Source of the DNA: Alphaproteobacteria bacterium
Lineage (GTDB): Bacteria > Pseudomonadota > Alphaproteobacteria > Rhizobiales > Xanthobacteraceae
Assembly: GCA_005884685.1 (NCBI GenBank)
Contig: VBAH01000022.1
Coordinates: 1 to 64,000 of the forward strand
Length of the DNA: 64,000 nucleotides
Direction: 5' to 3'
The position numbers and the translations under genes are program-made. This document shows, piece by piece, positions 35,674 to 44,655 of the stretch. The number at the start of each line of letters is the position of its first letter. The stretch's first letter is position 1. A model generated the notes under the pieces. That model saw only the letters and a list, made by a program, of their open reading frames with translations. It searched no databases and was not told where the DNA came from.

Positions 35674-36657
35674 CTACCGCGCCACCATCGGCCGCGCTTC
35701 CAGCACCGGCTCGCGCACCGGCACGCCGCGGAACGGCGAGCCTTCCTCGAACCAGGACTTCGGCGCCGGATGGCCCCACAGCGTCTGGCGCTGCGGATGG
35801 TCGAGCGTCCAGCGGATCGGCTCGTGGTCGGTGTCGACGGTAAGATAGTCCGAGGTGAACAGCTCGACGCGGTGGCCGTCCGGATCGCGCACGTAGAGGA
35901 AGAACGCATTGGCGATGCCGTGGCGGCCGGGGCCGCGCTCCATGTTGGCGAGGTAGCCCGACGTCGCCATCACGTCGCAGATGTGCAGGATGTCGAGCGC
36001 GCCCGCCGTCCACACGCCAACGTGATGCAGCCGCGGCCCGCGCCCGTTTGTAAACGCGAGATCGTGCGTCGAGCCGCGGCGCTGCAGCCACACCGCCCAC
36101 AGTTTCGGATCGGCGCCTTCCGTCTCCGTCGTCTCGGTGAGGCGAAAGCCGAGGTCGATGTAGAAGTCGTACGACGCCTGGACGTCCGGCGTGAAGCAGT
36201 TGATGTGGTCGATGCGCTGGATGCGCGCGCCCTGGTGGGCCGCATATTTCTGCAGCATCGATGGGACGCGATCCATCGTGCAATAAAGATCGATCGGCAT
36301 GCCGACCGGGTCGACGGTGCGCAGCGTGCGCCCCTGGAACGGCACGTTCGGCCACGACACCGCGAGCTTGCGGCGCTCGAGCCAAAGGGCTGCCTTGTCG
36401 AGGTCTTCCTCGGCGCCGACCTTGAAGCCGATCGCCAGCGCCGCGATGTCGGGTGATTTGCGCAGTACCACCGAGTGATGATTGCGCTCTTCCACCGCAC
36501 GCAGATAGAGCGTGTCCTTGTCTTCATCGCTGACGATGTAGCCGAGGCAATCGACATAGAACGCGCGCGTGCGCGCGACGTCGGCGACGCCGAGCTCGAC
36601 GTGGCTCGCGCGCACGATGTTGAACGGCGGGTTGAAGACGTGAGGGCGGAGCGGCAT
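35674..36657 (-). CDS. hpaD: Homoprotocatechuate 2,3-dioxygenase (VOC-fold extradiol)
   Basis: The protein has 327 residues and two vicinal-oxygen-chelate domains. The C-terminal domain carries the iron site: His in IDHINCF, His in RLHHVGVW, and Glu in HRVELFTSDY. Type I extradiol dioxygenases of this branch cleave 3,4-dihydroxyphenylacetate (homoprotocatechuate) to 5-carboxymethyl-2-hydroxymuconate semialdehyde. The hpaE and hpaF genes lie directly upstream on the same strand and act on that product, which supports the assignment. A family C repeat lies in the 159-bp gap to hpaE. Confidence 0.87.
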   Translation of the reverse strand: MPLRPHVFNPPFNIVRASHVELGVADVARTRAFYVDCLGYIVSDEDKDTLYLRAVEERNHHSVVLRKSPDIAALAIGFKVGAEEDLDKAALWLERRKLAVSWPNVPFQGRTLRTVDPVGMPIDLYCTMDRVPSMLQKYAAHQGARIQRIDHINCFTPDVQASYDFYIDLGFRLTETTETEGADPKLWAVWLQRRGSTHDLAFTNGRGPRLHHVGVWTAGALDILHICDVMATSGYLANMERGPGRHGIANAFFLYVRDPDGHRVELFTSDYLTVDTDHEPIRWTLDHPQRQTLWGHPAPKSWFEEGSPFRGVPVREPVLEARPMVAR

Positions 36658-36683
36658 GGGGTTAGCGCTGCATCATACGCGGT

Positions 36684-36791
36684 GTCGTCCCGGACGGCCC
36701 GAAGGGTCGAGCCGGGATCCATGTACCACAATGCCGTCGAGAGGATCGGGATACATGGGTCCCGGCTCGCGCTCCGCGCGGCCGGGATGAC
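36684..36791. repeat. Palindromic repeat, family C, copy 2 (diverged)
   Basis: GTCGTCCCGGACGGCCCG ... CGGCCGGGATGAC in the hpaE-hpaD gap. The inner arms include GATCCATGTACC and an inverted TACATGGGTCCC segment. Lying inside an operon, it may change mRNA stability. Confidence 0.75.
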
Positions 36792-36816
36792 AGCCGGTGT
36801 ATGCCGCCGCGATTGG

Positions 36817-38328
36817 TCATGCGCCGATCTTCGGGATCTTGTGATTGTCGAGCGCAATCGCGATGTTCTTCGTCTCCATGTAGAAGTCGAACGAACAGTC
36901 GCCGCCGTCGCGGCCGATGCCCGACGATTTCATGCCGCCGAACGGCGTCGGCAGGTGGCGCACGTTCTCCGAATTGACCCACACCATGCCGGCTTCGAGC
37001 GCCTGCGCGAAACGGTGCGCACGGCCGACATCCCTGGTCCAAAGATAGGCCGCAAGCCCGTAGCGCACGTCGTTGGCGATCGACAGCGCCTCCTTCTCGT
37101 CGGCGAACGGGATCATGGTGAGCACGGGACCGAAAATCTCCTCCTGCGCGATCCTCATCGTGTTGCGCGCATCGAGATAGAGCGTCGGTGCGACGTAGTT
37201 GCCTTTATCGCCCGTGCGCCCGCCGCCGACGATGGTGGCACCTTCAGCCTCCGCGGTTTTGACATAGGACAAAACCTTGTCGACGTGGCGCGGATGGATC
37301 AGCGGGCCGATTTCGGTCGCGGGATCGAGCGGGTGACCGACCTTGATCTTCTTCATGCGCTCTGCGGCGCGCCGGGAAAAGTCCTGGTAGACCGAAGCCT
37401 CGACCAGCGCACGGCTCGACGAGGTGCAGCGCTCGCCGTTCAACGAATAGATCATGAACAGCACCGCATCGAGCGCGCGGTCGAGGTCGGCGTCCGCAAA
37501 TACGATCACCGGGTTCTTGCCGCCAAGCTCGAAATGCACGCGCTTCAATGTCGCCGCGCCCTGCGCCATGATGGCGCTGCCCGTGGCACTTTCGCCCACG
37601 AAGCCGATCGCCTTGATGTCGGGATGCTCGGTGAGCGCGCGGCCGGCGTCCTCGCCGAAGCCGTGCACGGTGTTGAGCACGCCCGGCGGCAGGCCCGCTT
37701 CGAGGCAGATTTCGGAGAGCAGCGTCGCGGTGAGCGGGCTCCACTCGGCCGGCTTGTGCACCACGGTGCAGCCGGCCGCGAGCGCGGGCGCGATCTTCCA
37801 GGTGGACAGCATGAACGGCGTATTCCACGGCGTGATCACGCCGACGGGTCCGATCGGCTGGCGGATGGTGTAGTTCAAATGCGTGTCGGTCGGCAGCGAC
37901 AGGCCGTCGGCGGCTCCCGGCGCGCGGTCCGCGTAGAAGCGGAAGTTCTCGGCGCCGCGCAACGCCGCCTTCGCCATGTAGCGGATCGGCTGGCCGGTAT
38001 CGATGCATTCCACCAGCGCGATCTCGTCGGCGCGCGCTTCGATCGCATCGGCGATTCTGTGCAGGAGCTTGCGCCGCGCGTCGCCGTTCGTCTGCGCCCA
38101 GCCAGTGCGGAACGCTTTCATGGCGGCCTTCGCGGCACGGTCGATCTCGGCTGCTCCGCCGCGCGCCACTTTCGCGATCACAACATTGTCGATCGGCGAG
38201 GCCGTCTCGAACGTCGCGCCGCTGCCGGCATCCGGCTTGCCGTCGATCAGGTGCGCGACCGGCCGCTCGCGGAAACGCTTCAGAAAACCTTCCGCGCGCG
38301 CGATCGTCTTGCCGAGCGTGCTGCTCAT
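36817..38328 (-). CDS. hpaE: 5-carboxymethyl-2-hydroxymuconate semialdehyde dehydrogenase
   Basis: This NAD(P)-dependent aldehyde dehydrogenase has 503 residues. Active-site segments are PIGPVGVITPWNTPFMLS, FELGGKNPVIVF with the general-base Glu, GERCTSSSRALV with the nucleophilic Cys, and EEIFGPVLTMIPF. It oxidises the ring-cleavage semialdehyde from HpaD. The ATG overlaps the hpaF stop (ATGA), so translation is coupled. Substrate assignment comes from neighbours and overall likeness; the ALDH family alone would not fix it. Confidence 0.87.
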   Translation of the reverse strand: MSSTLGKTIARAEGFLKRFRERPVAHLIDGKPDAGSGATFETASPIDNVVIAKVARGGAAEIDRAAKAAMKAFRTGWAQTNGDARRKLLHRIADAIEARADEIALVECIDTGQPIRYMAKAALRGAENFRFYADRAPGAADGLSLPTDTHLNYTIRQPIGPVGVITPWNTPFMLSTWKIAPALAAGCTVVHKPAEWSPLTATLLSEICLEAGLPPGVLNTVHGFGEDAGRALTEHPDIKAIGFVGESATGSAIMAQGAATLKRVHFELGGKNPVIVFADADLDRALDAVLFMIYSLNGERCTSSSRALVEASVYQDFSRRAAERMKKIKVGHPLDPATEIGPLIHPRHVDKVLSYVKTAEAEGATIVGGGRTGDKGNYVAPTLYLDARNTMRIAQEEIFGPVLTMIPFADEKEALSIANDVRYGLAAYLWTRDVGRAHRFAQALEAGMVWVNSENVRHLPTPFGGMKSSGIGRDGGDCSFDFYMETKNIAIALDNHKIPKIGA

Positions 38329-38714
38329 GCGGCGCTCGGCTGCCGTTCGCGCATGCCGTTGCGCAACAGCCGCGTTTCGGGATCGATCTCATGGATCTCG
38401 ACCGTCAGCGCCAGCGGCCGTACCTTGAAGACAACGTCGAGCGTCCTGTTGGCCTGATCGTAGATCGTCTGCACCGCGTGCTTCTTCTGCTCCAGGGTGC
38501 GGCCCTTGCGCGCGCGGATGTCGATGTGCACGAAGGCATTCTCCGCGGCGCCGTCGCCGACGCGATAGTGCTCCCGGCGTTTGAGCCGCGTGCGCACCGC
38601 GACCGGCTCGGCGATGCCGCTCGCGATCGCCGCCTGATGGATTTCCTCGACCAGCCGCTGCGGCGTGATCTCGGCTTCGATGTTGGCCGAATACTCCACG
38701 ATCACGTGCGGCAT
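38325..38714 (-). CDS. hpaF: 5-carboxymethyl-2-hydroxymuconate delta-isomerase
   Basis: The 129-residue protein of the tautomerase superfamily starts MPHVIVEYSANIE, with Pro2 as the likely catalytic residue after Met removal. VRTRLKRREHYRVGDG and NAFVHIDIRARKGR follow the CHMI family pattern. It isomerises the dicarboxylate made by HpaE. It is the first gene of the hpaF-hpaE-hpaD unit, divergent from an FAH-family gene at 38885. No hpaH or hpaI is in the window. Confidence 0.88.
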   Translation of the reverse strand: MPHVIVEYSANIEAEITPQRLVEEIHQAAIASGIAEPVAVRTRLKRREHYRVGDGAAENAFVHIDIRARKGRTLEQKKHAVQTIYDQANRTLDVVFKVRPLALTVEIHEIDPETRLLRNGMRERQPSAA

Positions 38715-38796
38715 GGTATTTCCTCCCGCGTGCGTTGACGGCTCGGTCGAATTCTAACATGTTCTGAGCGAGGCGACCGAGCGGAATCACGCAGAC

Positions 38797-38876
38797 CCGC
38801 TCGTCCCCGCGCAAGCGGGGACCCAGAGCCCGGAAAAGAAAACAACTGGATTCCCGCTTGCGCGGGAATGAGCGGG
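38797..38876. repeat. Palindromic repeat, family B, copy 4
   Basis: CCGCTCGTCCCCGCGCAAG ... CTTGCGCGGGAATGAGCGG between divergent hpaF and the FAH-family gene. The right end abuts the FAH gene ribosome site. Confidence 0.85.
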
Positions 38877-38884
38877 AGAGGGGA

Positions 38885-39736
38885 TTGAAACTCGCAACGT
38901 TTTCGGCCGGCGGCCGGATCAGCTACGGCGCGGTCGTCGGCAACGGCATCATCGATCTCGCGCGGCGCCTGAAATACGCAAGCGTGCTCGAGGTGCTGCG
39001 CGCGGGGGCGCTCGGCGAGGTGCGCCGTGCGGTCGCCTCGGCGCCGGACGTCGCGCTGCCCGCGGTTACGCTCAAGCGGCCGGTGCTGTTCCCCGAAAAA
39101 ATCCTTTGCATCGGAGTGAACTATGCGAACCGCAACGAGGAATACAAAGACGGCAGCGAACAGGCGAAGTATCCGAGCATGTTCTTCCGCACGCCGGATT
39201 CCTTCGTCGGCTCGGGCGAGCCGCTGGTGCGGCCGAAGGTGACGCAGCAGTTCGACTACGAAGGCGAGATCGCGCTGGTGATCGGCAAGGAGGGGCGGAG
39301 GATTTCCAGGGAGCGCGCGCACGAGCACATCGCAGGCTACATGCTGTGCAATGAGGGCACCGCACGCGAGTGGACGCGGCATGCGAAGTTCAACGTCACG
39401 CAAGGCAAGAATTTCGACGGCTCGGGCAGCCTCGGTCCCTGGATGGTGACGGCCGACGAGATCGAGGCGGGCAAGCCGCTGCATCTCACCACCAAGGTGA
39501 ACGGCGAGGTCCGCCAGGACGACACCACGGCGAACCTGATCTTTTCCTTCGCGGACCTGCTCGCCTACATCACGATCTTCACCACCCTGAAGCCGGGCGA
39601 CATCATCGTCACGGGCACGCCGGTCGGTGCCGGCGCGCGCTTCGATCCGCCGCGTTGGCTCAAGGCCGGCGATGTTGTGGAGGTGTCGGTCCCGGAAATC
39701 GGAACGCTGAGCAACCGCGTCGTTGATGAAGCGTAG
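38885..39736 (+). CDS. Fumarylacetoacetate hydrolase-family protein (HpaG-like)
   Basis: This 283-residue protein of the FAH superfamily has KILCIGVNYANRNEEY, FDYEGEIALVIGKEGR with the metal Glu, NEGTAREWTRH, GKNFDGSGSLGPWMVTADEI, and TGTPVGAGARF near the C-terminus. Neighbours of the homoprotocatechuate pathway suggest HpaG (isomerase/decarboxylase), but single-domain FAH proteins have many substrates. The TTG at 38885 is the start; its GGGAGAGGGG ribosome site overlaps the end of a family B repeat. Confidence 0.82.
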   Translation: MKLATFSAGGRISYGAVVGNGIIDLARRLKYASVLEVLRAGALGEVRRAVASAPDVALPAVTLKRPVLFPEKILCIGVNYANRNEEYKDGSEQAKYPSMFFRTPDSFVGSGEPLVRPKVTQQFDYEGEIALVIGKEGRRISRERAHEHIAGYMLCNEGTAREWTRHAKFNVTQGKNFDGSGSLGPWMVTADEIEAGKPLHLTTKVNGEVRQDDTTANLIFSFADLLAYITIFTTLKPGDIIVTGTPVGAGARFDPPRWLKAGDVVEVSVPEIGTLSNRVVDEA

Positions 39737-39760
39737 AGGACTTTTTCACCCGTGCATTAG

Positions 39761-39896
39761 TGATCCCGGCCGAGCCAACGGGTCCCCGCAACGCGCGGCC
39801 CGATGACAGGCTCCGCGAGAGCCGGGATCCATCGGGCGGCGGGACATGACGGTAGATGGTCCCGTTCTCGCCGCTTCGTGGCTCGCCCGGGATGAC
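39761..39896. repeat. Palindromic repeat, family C, copy 3 (rearranged)
   Basis: TGATCCCGGCCGAGCC at the left and GCCCGGGATGAC at the right, with inserted middle segments (GCGCGGCCCGATGACAGGC; GGGATCCATCGGGC). It occupies much of the 404-bp gap after the FAH gene. Confidence 0.65.
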
Positions 39897-40140
39897 AGCC
39901 GCGCATAACTTTGGAATACCCCGCGGTGCGATCGTTGCCCTCCATGAATATTTTCGTGCTGAGCCAAAAAAGGCAGCCGAAGCCGTGTGCCGCTTTCTTC
40001 CCGGCTGACGGCAGCTTTGCCTACGCGGCCTCGCGCAAAACCGGGAATTGAGCTATTTTAATCATTCCCCGAAAAGGGGGGCTGCCCAATTTTGACTCTC
40101 GGTTTATTACGTCCTCTGTCGCGCATGGGAGGAAGGGACC
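39897..40140. other. Intergenic stretch before a low-GC gene
   Basis: No gene is supported here. Composition falls towards AT-rich from about 40040. A short hairpin (CCCC-GAAAA-GGGG, 40067-40079) and a strong ribosome site (GGGAGGAAGGG, 40127-40137) belong to the next gene. A clear promoter was not identified. Confidence 0.5.
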
Positions 40141-40398
40141 ATGGAACAACTTTTTCCGGACCATACCGAAGAAGGATTCCTGCTTCACTCGGAACGTCGT
40201 ACCTATGGCTATGTCATCATGCTTACCGATCTGCTTCAGAACAATAAGGTTATCGCATATCACGAGTTGTCAACCTGGAGCGAATATTCGGAAAAATACA
40301 ACACGATAACAATGTATCTTCCCGGAATGCGAGAGTACCTTCGCACCCTTTCGAATGACCCCGATGTGCGCAAATGGATGAACCAGAGCAGGCGCTAG
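40141..40398 (+). CDS. Low-GC small protein of unknown function (85 aa)
   Basis: An 85-residue soluble protein, aromatic- and charge-rich (MEQLFPDHTEEGFLLHSERR; YGYVIMLTDLLQNNKVIAYH; ELSTWSEYSEKYNTITMYLP). GC content is far below that of its neighbours, and AT-rich codons dominate, pointing to recent transfer. A strong ribosome site precedes the ATG. It resembles no family I recognise. It lies alone between the hpa region and the box genes. Confidence 0.7.
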   Translation: MEQLFPDHTEEGFLLHSERRTYGYVIMLTDLLQNNKVIAYHELSTWSEYSEKYNTITMYLPGMREYLRTLSNDPDVRKWMNQSRR

Positions 40399-40453
40399 GG
40401 CCATCGGCTTGGATCGCGCATGGCGGACATTCACGGATCGGCGCTTGCACGTT

Positions 40454-41386
40454 TCAGAGGCGGGTCAGCAGGTCCTGTGCGATTTTTGCTAATTCGTCCA
40501 CACACGCGGTCACGCTCCGCCCCCTCGTATCGAGCCGCGCATGCGCGCGTCCATACAGCGGTGCGCGCGCGGCGAGGATCGCGACCAGATCGTGCATTGC
40601 GTCGCGATTGTGCGCCATGGGCCGGAAATCCCCCTGATCCATTACGCGGCGCATGTGCTCGGCTGGCGACGCTTCGATCCAAATCACGTGTGTCTGGTCG
40701 AGCAACTGCCCGTATGTCGCCTCGTCGGCGACGATGCCGCCGGCGGTTGCGATCACGGCGGATCGATTGCCGGCAACGACGCCGGTCAGGCAGTCGCGCT
40801 CGTAGCGGCGGAAGGTCGCCTGTCCGTATACGTCGAACAGAGCCGCAACCGATGCGCCGTGTTCGCGCTCGATGACCTTATCGAGCTCGATGAACGGACA
40901 GTCGAGTCGCTCCGCCAACATCGCGCCGAGCGTCGATTTGCCGGAACCCCGCAGGCCGACCAGCGCAACGCGCTGGTCGCGGGCGGTCGGCATCGCCACA
41001 CCCATGCGCGCGAAGGCATTCAGGAAGCTCTTGATTTCCTCCACCGGAAGCTGGCGCAGGTGCACCAGCGCGCGCCGCCGTGCTTCCTCGAGGGTGACCG
41101 CCGGCAGCAGGTCGAACACATCGAGCGTCAGCGCGCGCGCGATCGCATCGAGTGAAAGCACGCTCGGATTGCCCACGCCGAGCTCGATTTGCGCGACAAA
41201 GCGCTCCGACATGTTGGCCTGCTTCGCCAGCATTTTCCGCGTCATGCCGCGCTTGGCGCGTTCGTTGCGCACCAGGTAGCCGATCTCGCGCAGCAGCGGC
41301 GTGTTCTCGGCGCGCACCTGTTTTGCCGGACGGCGCGCCGGCCGCAGCGGACGGTTGCTGATGTAGGGCGGGGCGGTGTCGGTCAC
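40454..41386 (-). CDS. boxR: BoxR-type regulator (HTH plus shikimate kinase-like domain)
   Basis: The protein has 310 residues. Residues about 35-95 are an XRE helix-turn-helix (RNERAKRGMTRKMLAKQANM; ERFVAQIELGVGNPSVLSLD). After a linker comes a shikimate-kinase-like P-loop domain (VALVGLRGSGKSTLGAMLAE; ATAGGIVADE). This architecture is the BzdR/BoxR family, which represses benzoate catabolism and is released by benzoyl-CoA. A GTG start at 41386 overlaps the boxB stop (GTGA). It lies at the end of boxC-boxB-boxR and probably controls their promoter at 44656-44725. Confidence 0.92.
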   Translation of the reverse strand: MTDTAPPYISNRPLRPARRPAKQVRAENTPLLREIGYLVRNERAKRGMTRKMLAKQANMSERFVAQIELGVGNPSVLSLDAIARALTLDVFDLLPAVTLEEARRRALVHLRQLPVEEIKSFLNAFARMGVAMPTARDQRVALVGLRGSGKSTLGAMLAERLDCPFIELDKVIEREHGASVAALFDVYGQATFRRYERDCLTGVVAGNRSAVIATAGGIVADEATYGQLLDQTHVIWIEASPAEHMRRVMDQGDFRPMAHNRDAMHDLVAILAARAPLYGRAHARLDTRGRSVTACVDELAKIAQDLLTRL

Positions 41387-42831
41387 GTCTCGATCTTCAC
41401 GTATTCGAAATCGCCCGGCTTGTTGTCGATGCCGACCTTCGGCGGTGCGATCCACGAGGCGAACTGCCCCGTCTCGTAGTGCGGCGTCATCAGGCTTGCG
41501 ATGAAGTCGCCGTCCTCGGTCGAGGGCAGCCAATCGCTCTTGCGCTTGCCCCACGCCGCATCGTCGATCAGCACGCCGTCCGGCGTCGCGTGCACAGTCT
41601 TGAACTCCCCGATCGCGCGGTGGAACGCGACGTTCGGCAAAGTCAGCTTGTAGTCATAACCGGCGAGCGTGATGATCTTGTTCCAGCGCAACAGGCCCTT
41701 GACGCAGTCCTGCGTGTAATCGTCGCGCAGCCGCATGTTCAGCGCGGTGAGCGCCGGCTCGTCGACGCGCTTGATCTCGCCGTTCACCAGCTTGAGCACC
41801 GGATAGGTGTCGTTCTTGAGCTGATGGTCGTCCTCGATCTGCGTCTCGCGGTAGCGGCCTTTCAGCCCCGCGTTGAACGCGTTCGCCGCGTTGGTCGAAA
41901 CCTCCGAGCCGAACAGGTCGAGCGAGAGCGTGTAGTGCAGGTTGAGCTTCTTCTGGAGGGTGGGCAAATCGATCACGCCGAGCGGGCGTACTTTAGCAAT
42001 GTCGGTCGGGTCGCTGATGCCGGCCTCCTTCATCGCGTCGCAGGTGCGCTGCACGACGCGGCTGATCCCGGTCTCGCCGACGAACATGTGATGCGCTTCC
42101 TCGGTGAGCATGAAGCGGCAGGTGCGCGAGAGCGGATCGAAGCCGGACTGCGCAAGGGAATGAAGCTGCATCTTGCCGTCGCGGTCGGTGAAGTAGGTGA
42201 ACATGAAGAACGACAGCCAGTCCGGCGTCGCCTCGTTGAACGCGCCGAGCATGCGCGGGGCATCGGCTGAGCCGGAGCGCCGGCGCAACAACTCATCGGC
42301 CTCCTCGCGGCCGTCGCGGCCGAAATATTTCTGCAAGAGATAGACCATCGCCCACAGATGGCGGCCTTCCTCGACGTTGACCTGGAACAGGTTGCGCATG
42401 TCGTAGAGCGACGGCGCGGTCTTTCCCAGGTGGCGCTGCTGCTCGACCGATGCCGGCTCGGTGTCGCCCTGGATCACCACGAGACGGCGCAGCATCGCGC
42501 GATGCTCGCCCGGCACGTCCTGCCACGCCGGCTCGCCGTAGTGCTCGCCGAACGGCACCTTGCGATTTTCCTCCTGCGGCGCAAGAAGGATGCCCCAGCG
42601 GTATTCGGGCATGCGCACGTAGTCGAACTTGGCCCAGCCGCGCGGATCGACCGAGTACGCGGTGCGCAGGTAGACGAGCGACTCCTGGAAGCCGTCCGGT
42701 CCCATGTCCTGCCACCAGTCGAGGTAGCCCGGATGCCACACCTCCAGCGCCTTGAGCACGCGGCGGTCTTCGCTGAGCCCGACATTGTTCGGGATCGTGC
42801 TGGAGTAATCGACGTTGATGTTCACGTTCAT
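41383..42831 (-). CDS. boxB: Benzoyl-CoA 2,3-epoxidase subunit B
   Basis: The 482-residue diiron oxygenase has two ExxH iron motifs, EEGRHLWAM and LTEEAHHMFVGE. Other family blocks are WHPGYLDWWQDMGPDGFQ and DWLSFFMFTYFTDRDGKM. With reductase BoxA it epoxidises benzoyl-CoA. BoxA is absent from this window. A family D repeat (42857-42956) lies between boxC and boxB. ATG 42831 (MNVNINVDYS) has no strong ribosome site but matches homologue starts. Confidence 0.95.
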   Translation of the reverse strand: MNVNINVDYSSTIPNNVGLSEDRRVLKALEVWHPGYLDWWQDMGPDGFQESLVYLRTAYSVDPRGWAKFDYVRMPEYRWGILLAPQEENRKVPFGEHYGEPAWQDVPGEHRAMLRRLVVIQGDTEPASVEQQRHLGKTAPSLYDMRNLFQVNVEEGRHLWAMVYLLQKYFGRDGREEADELLRRRSGSADAPRMLGAFNEATPDWLSFFMFTYFTDRDGKMQLHSLAQSGFDPLSRTCRFMLTEEAHHMFVGETGISRVVQRTCDAMKEAGISDPTDIAKVRPLGVIDLPTLQKKLNLHYTLSLDLFGSEVSTNAANAFNAGLKGRYRETQIEDDHQLKNDTYPVLKLVNGEIKRVDEPALTALNMRLRDDYTQDCVKGLLRWNKIITLAGYDYKLTLPNVAFHRAIGEFKTVHATPDGVLIDDAAWGKRKSDWLPSTEDGDFIASLMTPHYETGQFASWIAPPKVGIDNKPGDFEYVKIET

Positions 42832-42856
42832 GATCTTGCTCCGGTCTCTCTCACCC

Positions 42857-42956
42857 GTCATTCCGGGACGCCGCGCAGCGGCGAGCCCGGAATCCATAAC
42901 CACGACTCGGGCTCATGGATTCCGGGCTCGCGACTTCGTCGCGCCCCGGAATGACG
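42857..42956. repeat. Palindromic repeat between boxC and boxB (family D)
   Basis: GTCATTCCGGGACGCCGCGC ... GTCGCGCCCCGGAATGAC; the inner ATCCATAACC and CTCATGGATTCCGGGCTCG invert. It fills the boxC-boxB gap. Confidence 0.85.
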
Positions 42957-42969
42957 GCGAGAGTCATCG

Positions 42970-44652
42970 TCACACCCTCTTCATATCGAAATTCGGCTTT
43001 TGCCCTGACCCATAGCGCGTGAGCGCGCCTTCCGGGCCGACCGCATTCGGGCGCTGGAAGATCCAGTTCTGCCACGCGGTAAGGCGCGCGAAGATTTTCG
43101 TTTCCATCGTTTCCGGTCCAGCGAAGCGCAGGTTTGCCTCCATGCCGGTGAGGCCGTCGGGCGAGAAGCTCGCGCGCTCTTCGAGGAAGACGCGGACGTC
43201 GTCCCAGTCGATGTCGTCCATTGCGAAGGTGACGAGGCCGCGTTTTTCGGCTTCCCCGGCGTCGAGTGCCTTGCCGGTCGCGGCCTTCGCGGCATCGAGC
43301 GAAGCCGGCTCACCAAGGAAGCGCGTCGCGAGCCGCGACAACCCGTTCGACATCGGGTAGCGGCCGAAGTTGACGGCGTGCAGGGTCAAGGTCGCGGGCG
43401 GCCGGTTGTCGCCGGAGAATTCGCCGATCGCCATGTAGGAGCGATCGGACGCGAACGCGAGCTCGGCGAGCGTGCCGGCAAAGCACGAACCCGGCTCGAT
43501 CACGGCGGCGAGCGAGCGCGAGGTGACGTCGATGCGCTTGAGCACGCGCTTCCAGAGGCCGAGGATTTCGCGCGCCAGCCAGTGCTCGAGGTTGACTGTG
43601 AGAAACTCGTCGTGCGCGATCACGGCGGCCGGGTCGCCGAGCGTCTTGAACACGATCACGGCGGTCGCAAGCTCGTTGAGCCGCAGGTGCAGGATCGCGT
43701 CGTCGAGTTCGCGCGCGCACTTCAGCGGCCAATAATCTGCGCCGAGTTTCACCAGCGCGTCGGTATCATGCGGCGGCGCAATCTCAGGCCCGCGAATCGT
43801 GATCGTGACGATGCGCTCGGCCCGCTCGATGTCGACGTCCACGGTCGAATAGCGGATGCGGTCGGCGGCGATATCGCGATTGAGCGCCGTCAGCTTGATG
43901 CCCGCCGTACCGTTCACGCCTTTCGACTGCGCGGCGAGCGCGCGCACGCGCGCGGCGACCGCGTCGTCGAGCTTGGAGCGCGGCGCCACCTCGTCGACCA
44001 AGCGCCACTCGACCGCGCGCTTGCCCTTCACGCCTTCCTCGGTGGTGCAGAACACGTCGGCATGATCGCGCCGCACCTTGCGCTTGTCGGTGACGCGCGT
44101 CAGTCCGCCGGTCCCGGGCAGCACGGCGAGCAGCGGCAGCTCGGGCAGCGAGACGCTCGCCGAGCCGTCGTCGACCAGCAGGATGTGGTCGCAGGCGAGC
44201 GCGAGCTCGTAGCCGCCGCCTGCCGCGGTGCCGTTCACGACGCAGAGATATTTCTGGCCGGAGTGCGCGCTCGCGTCCTCGATCGTATTGCGCGTCTCGT
44301 TGGTGAACTTGCAGAAGTTGACCTTGTGCGCGTGCGTGGCGCTCGCCAGCATGCGGATGTTGGCGCCGGCGCAGAACACGCGGTCCTTGCCCGAGCGCAG
44401 GATGACGACCTTGACCTGCGGATGCTCGAAGCGCAGCCGCTCGACCGCGTCAGCGAGCTCGATGTCGACGCCGAGATCGTAGGAGTTGAGCTTGAGCTCG
44501 TAGCCGCCGAGCAGCGGCGCCTTCTCGTCGACGTCCATGGTGAGCGTCGCGACGTCGCCCGCGACGCCGAGTCGCCAGTGCCGATAGCGCGCCGGCTCGG
44601 TGCGGAAATCGATCAGCCCATTTTCGGCGGGCTTCTCGGCCGCTGCGCCCAT
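42970..44652 (-). CDS. boxC: 2,3-epoxybenzoyl-CoA dihydrolase (BoxC)
   Basis: The 560-residue protein has two crotonase-like regions: VKVVILRSGKDRVFCAGANI with the oxyanion-hole segment, YLCVVNGTAAGGGYELALAC, and the second half AAVIEPGSCFAGTLAELAFA. BoxC opens the epoxide ring of 2,3-epoxybenzoyl-CoA, releasing formate and 3,4-dehydroadipyl-CoA semialdehyde. It is first in boxC-boxB-boxR. A strong promoter and TGCA sites lie upstream. Confidence 0.95.
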   Translation of the reverse strand: MGAAAEKPAENGLIDFRTEPARYRHWRLGVAGDVATLTMDVDEKAPLLGGYELKLNSYDLGVDIELADAVERLRFEHPQVKVVILRSGKDRVFCAGANIRMLASATHAHKVNFCKFTNETRNTIEDASAHSGQKYLCVVNGTAAGGGYELALACDHILLVDDGSASVSLPELPLLAVLPGTGGLTRVTDKRKVRRDHADVFCTTEEGVKGKRAVEWRLVDEVAPRSKLDDAVAARVRALAAQSKGVNGTAGIKLTALNRDIAADRIRYSTVDVDIERAERIVTITIRGPEIAPPHDTDALVKLGADYWPLKCARELDDAILHLRLNELATAVIVFKTLGDPAAVIAHDEFLTVNLEHWLAREILGLWKRVLKRIDVTSRSLAAVIEPGSCFAGTLAELAFASDRSYMAIGEFSGDNRPPATLTLHAVNFGRYPMSNGLSRLATRFLGEPASLDAAKAATGKALDAGEAEKRGLVTFAMDDIDWDDVRVFLEERASFSPDGLTGMEANLRFAGPETMETKIFARLTAWQNWIFQRPNAVGPEGALTRYGSGQKPNFDMKRV

Positions 44653-44655
44653 CGA

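Noticed and set aside
40021-40263. Minus-strand open frame overlapping the low-GC gene
   Set aside because: The plus-strand gene has a strong ribosome site, while the minus frame has none and crosses it.
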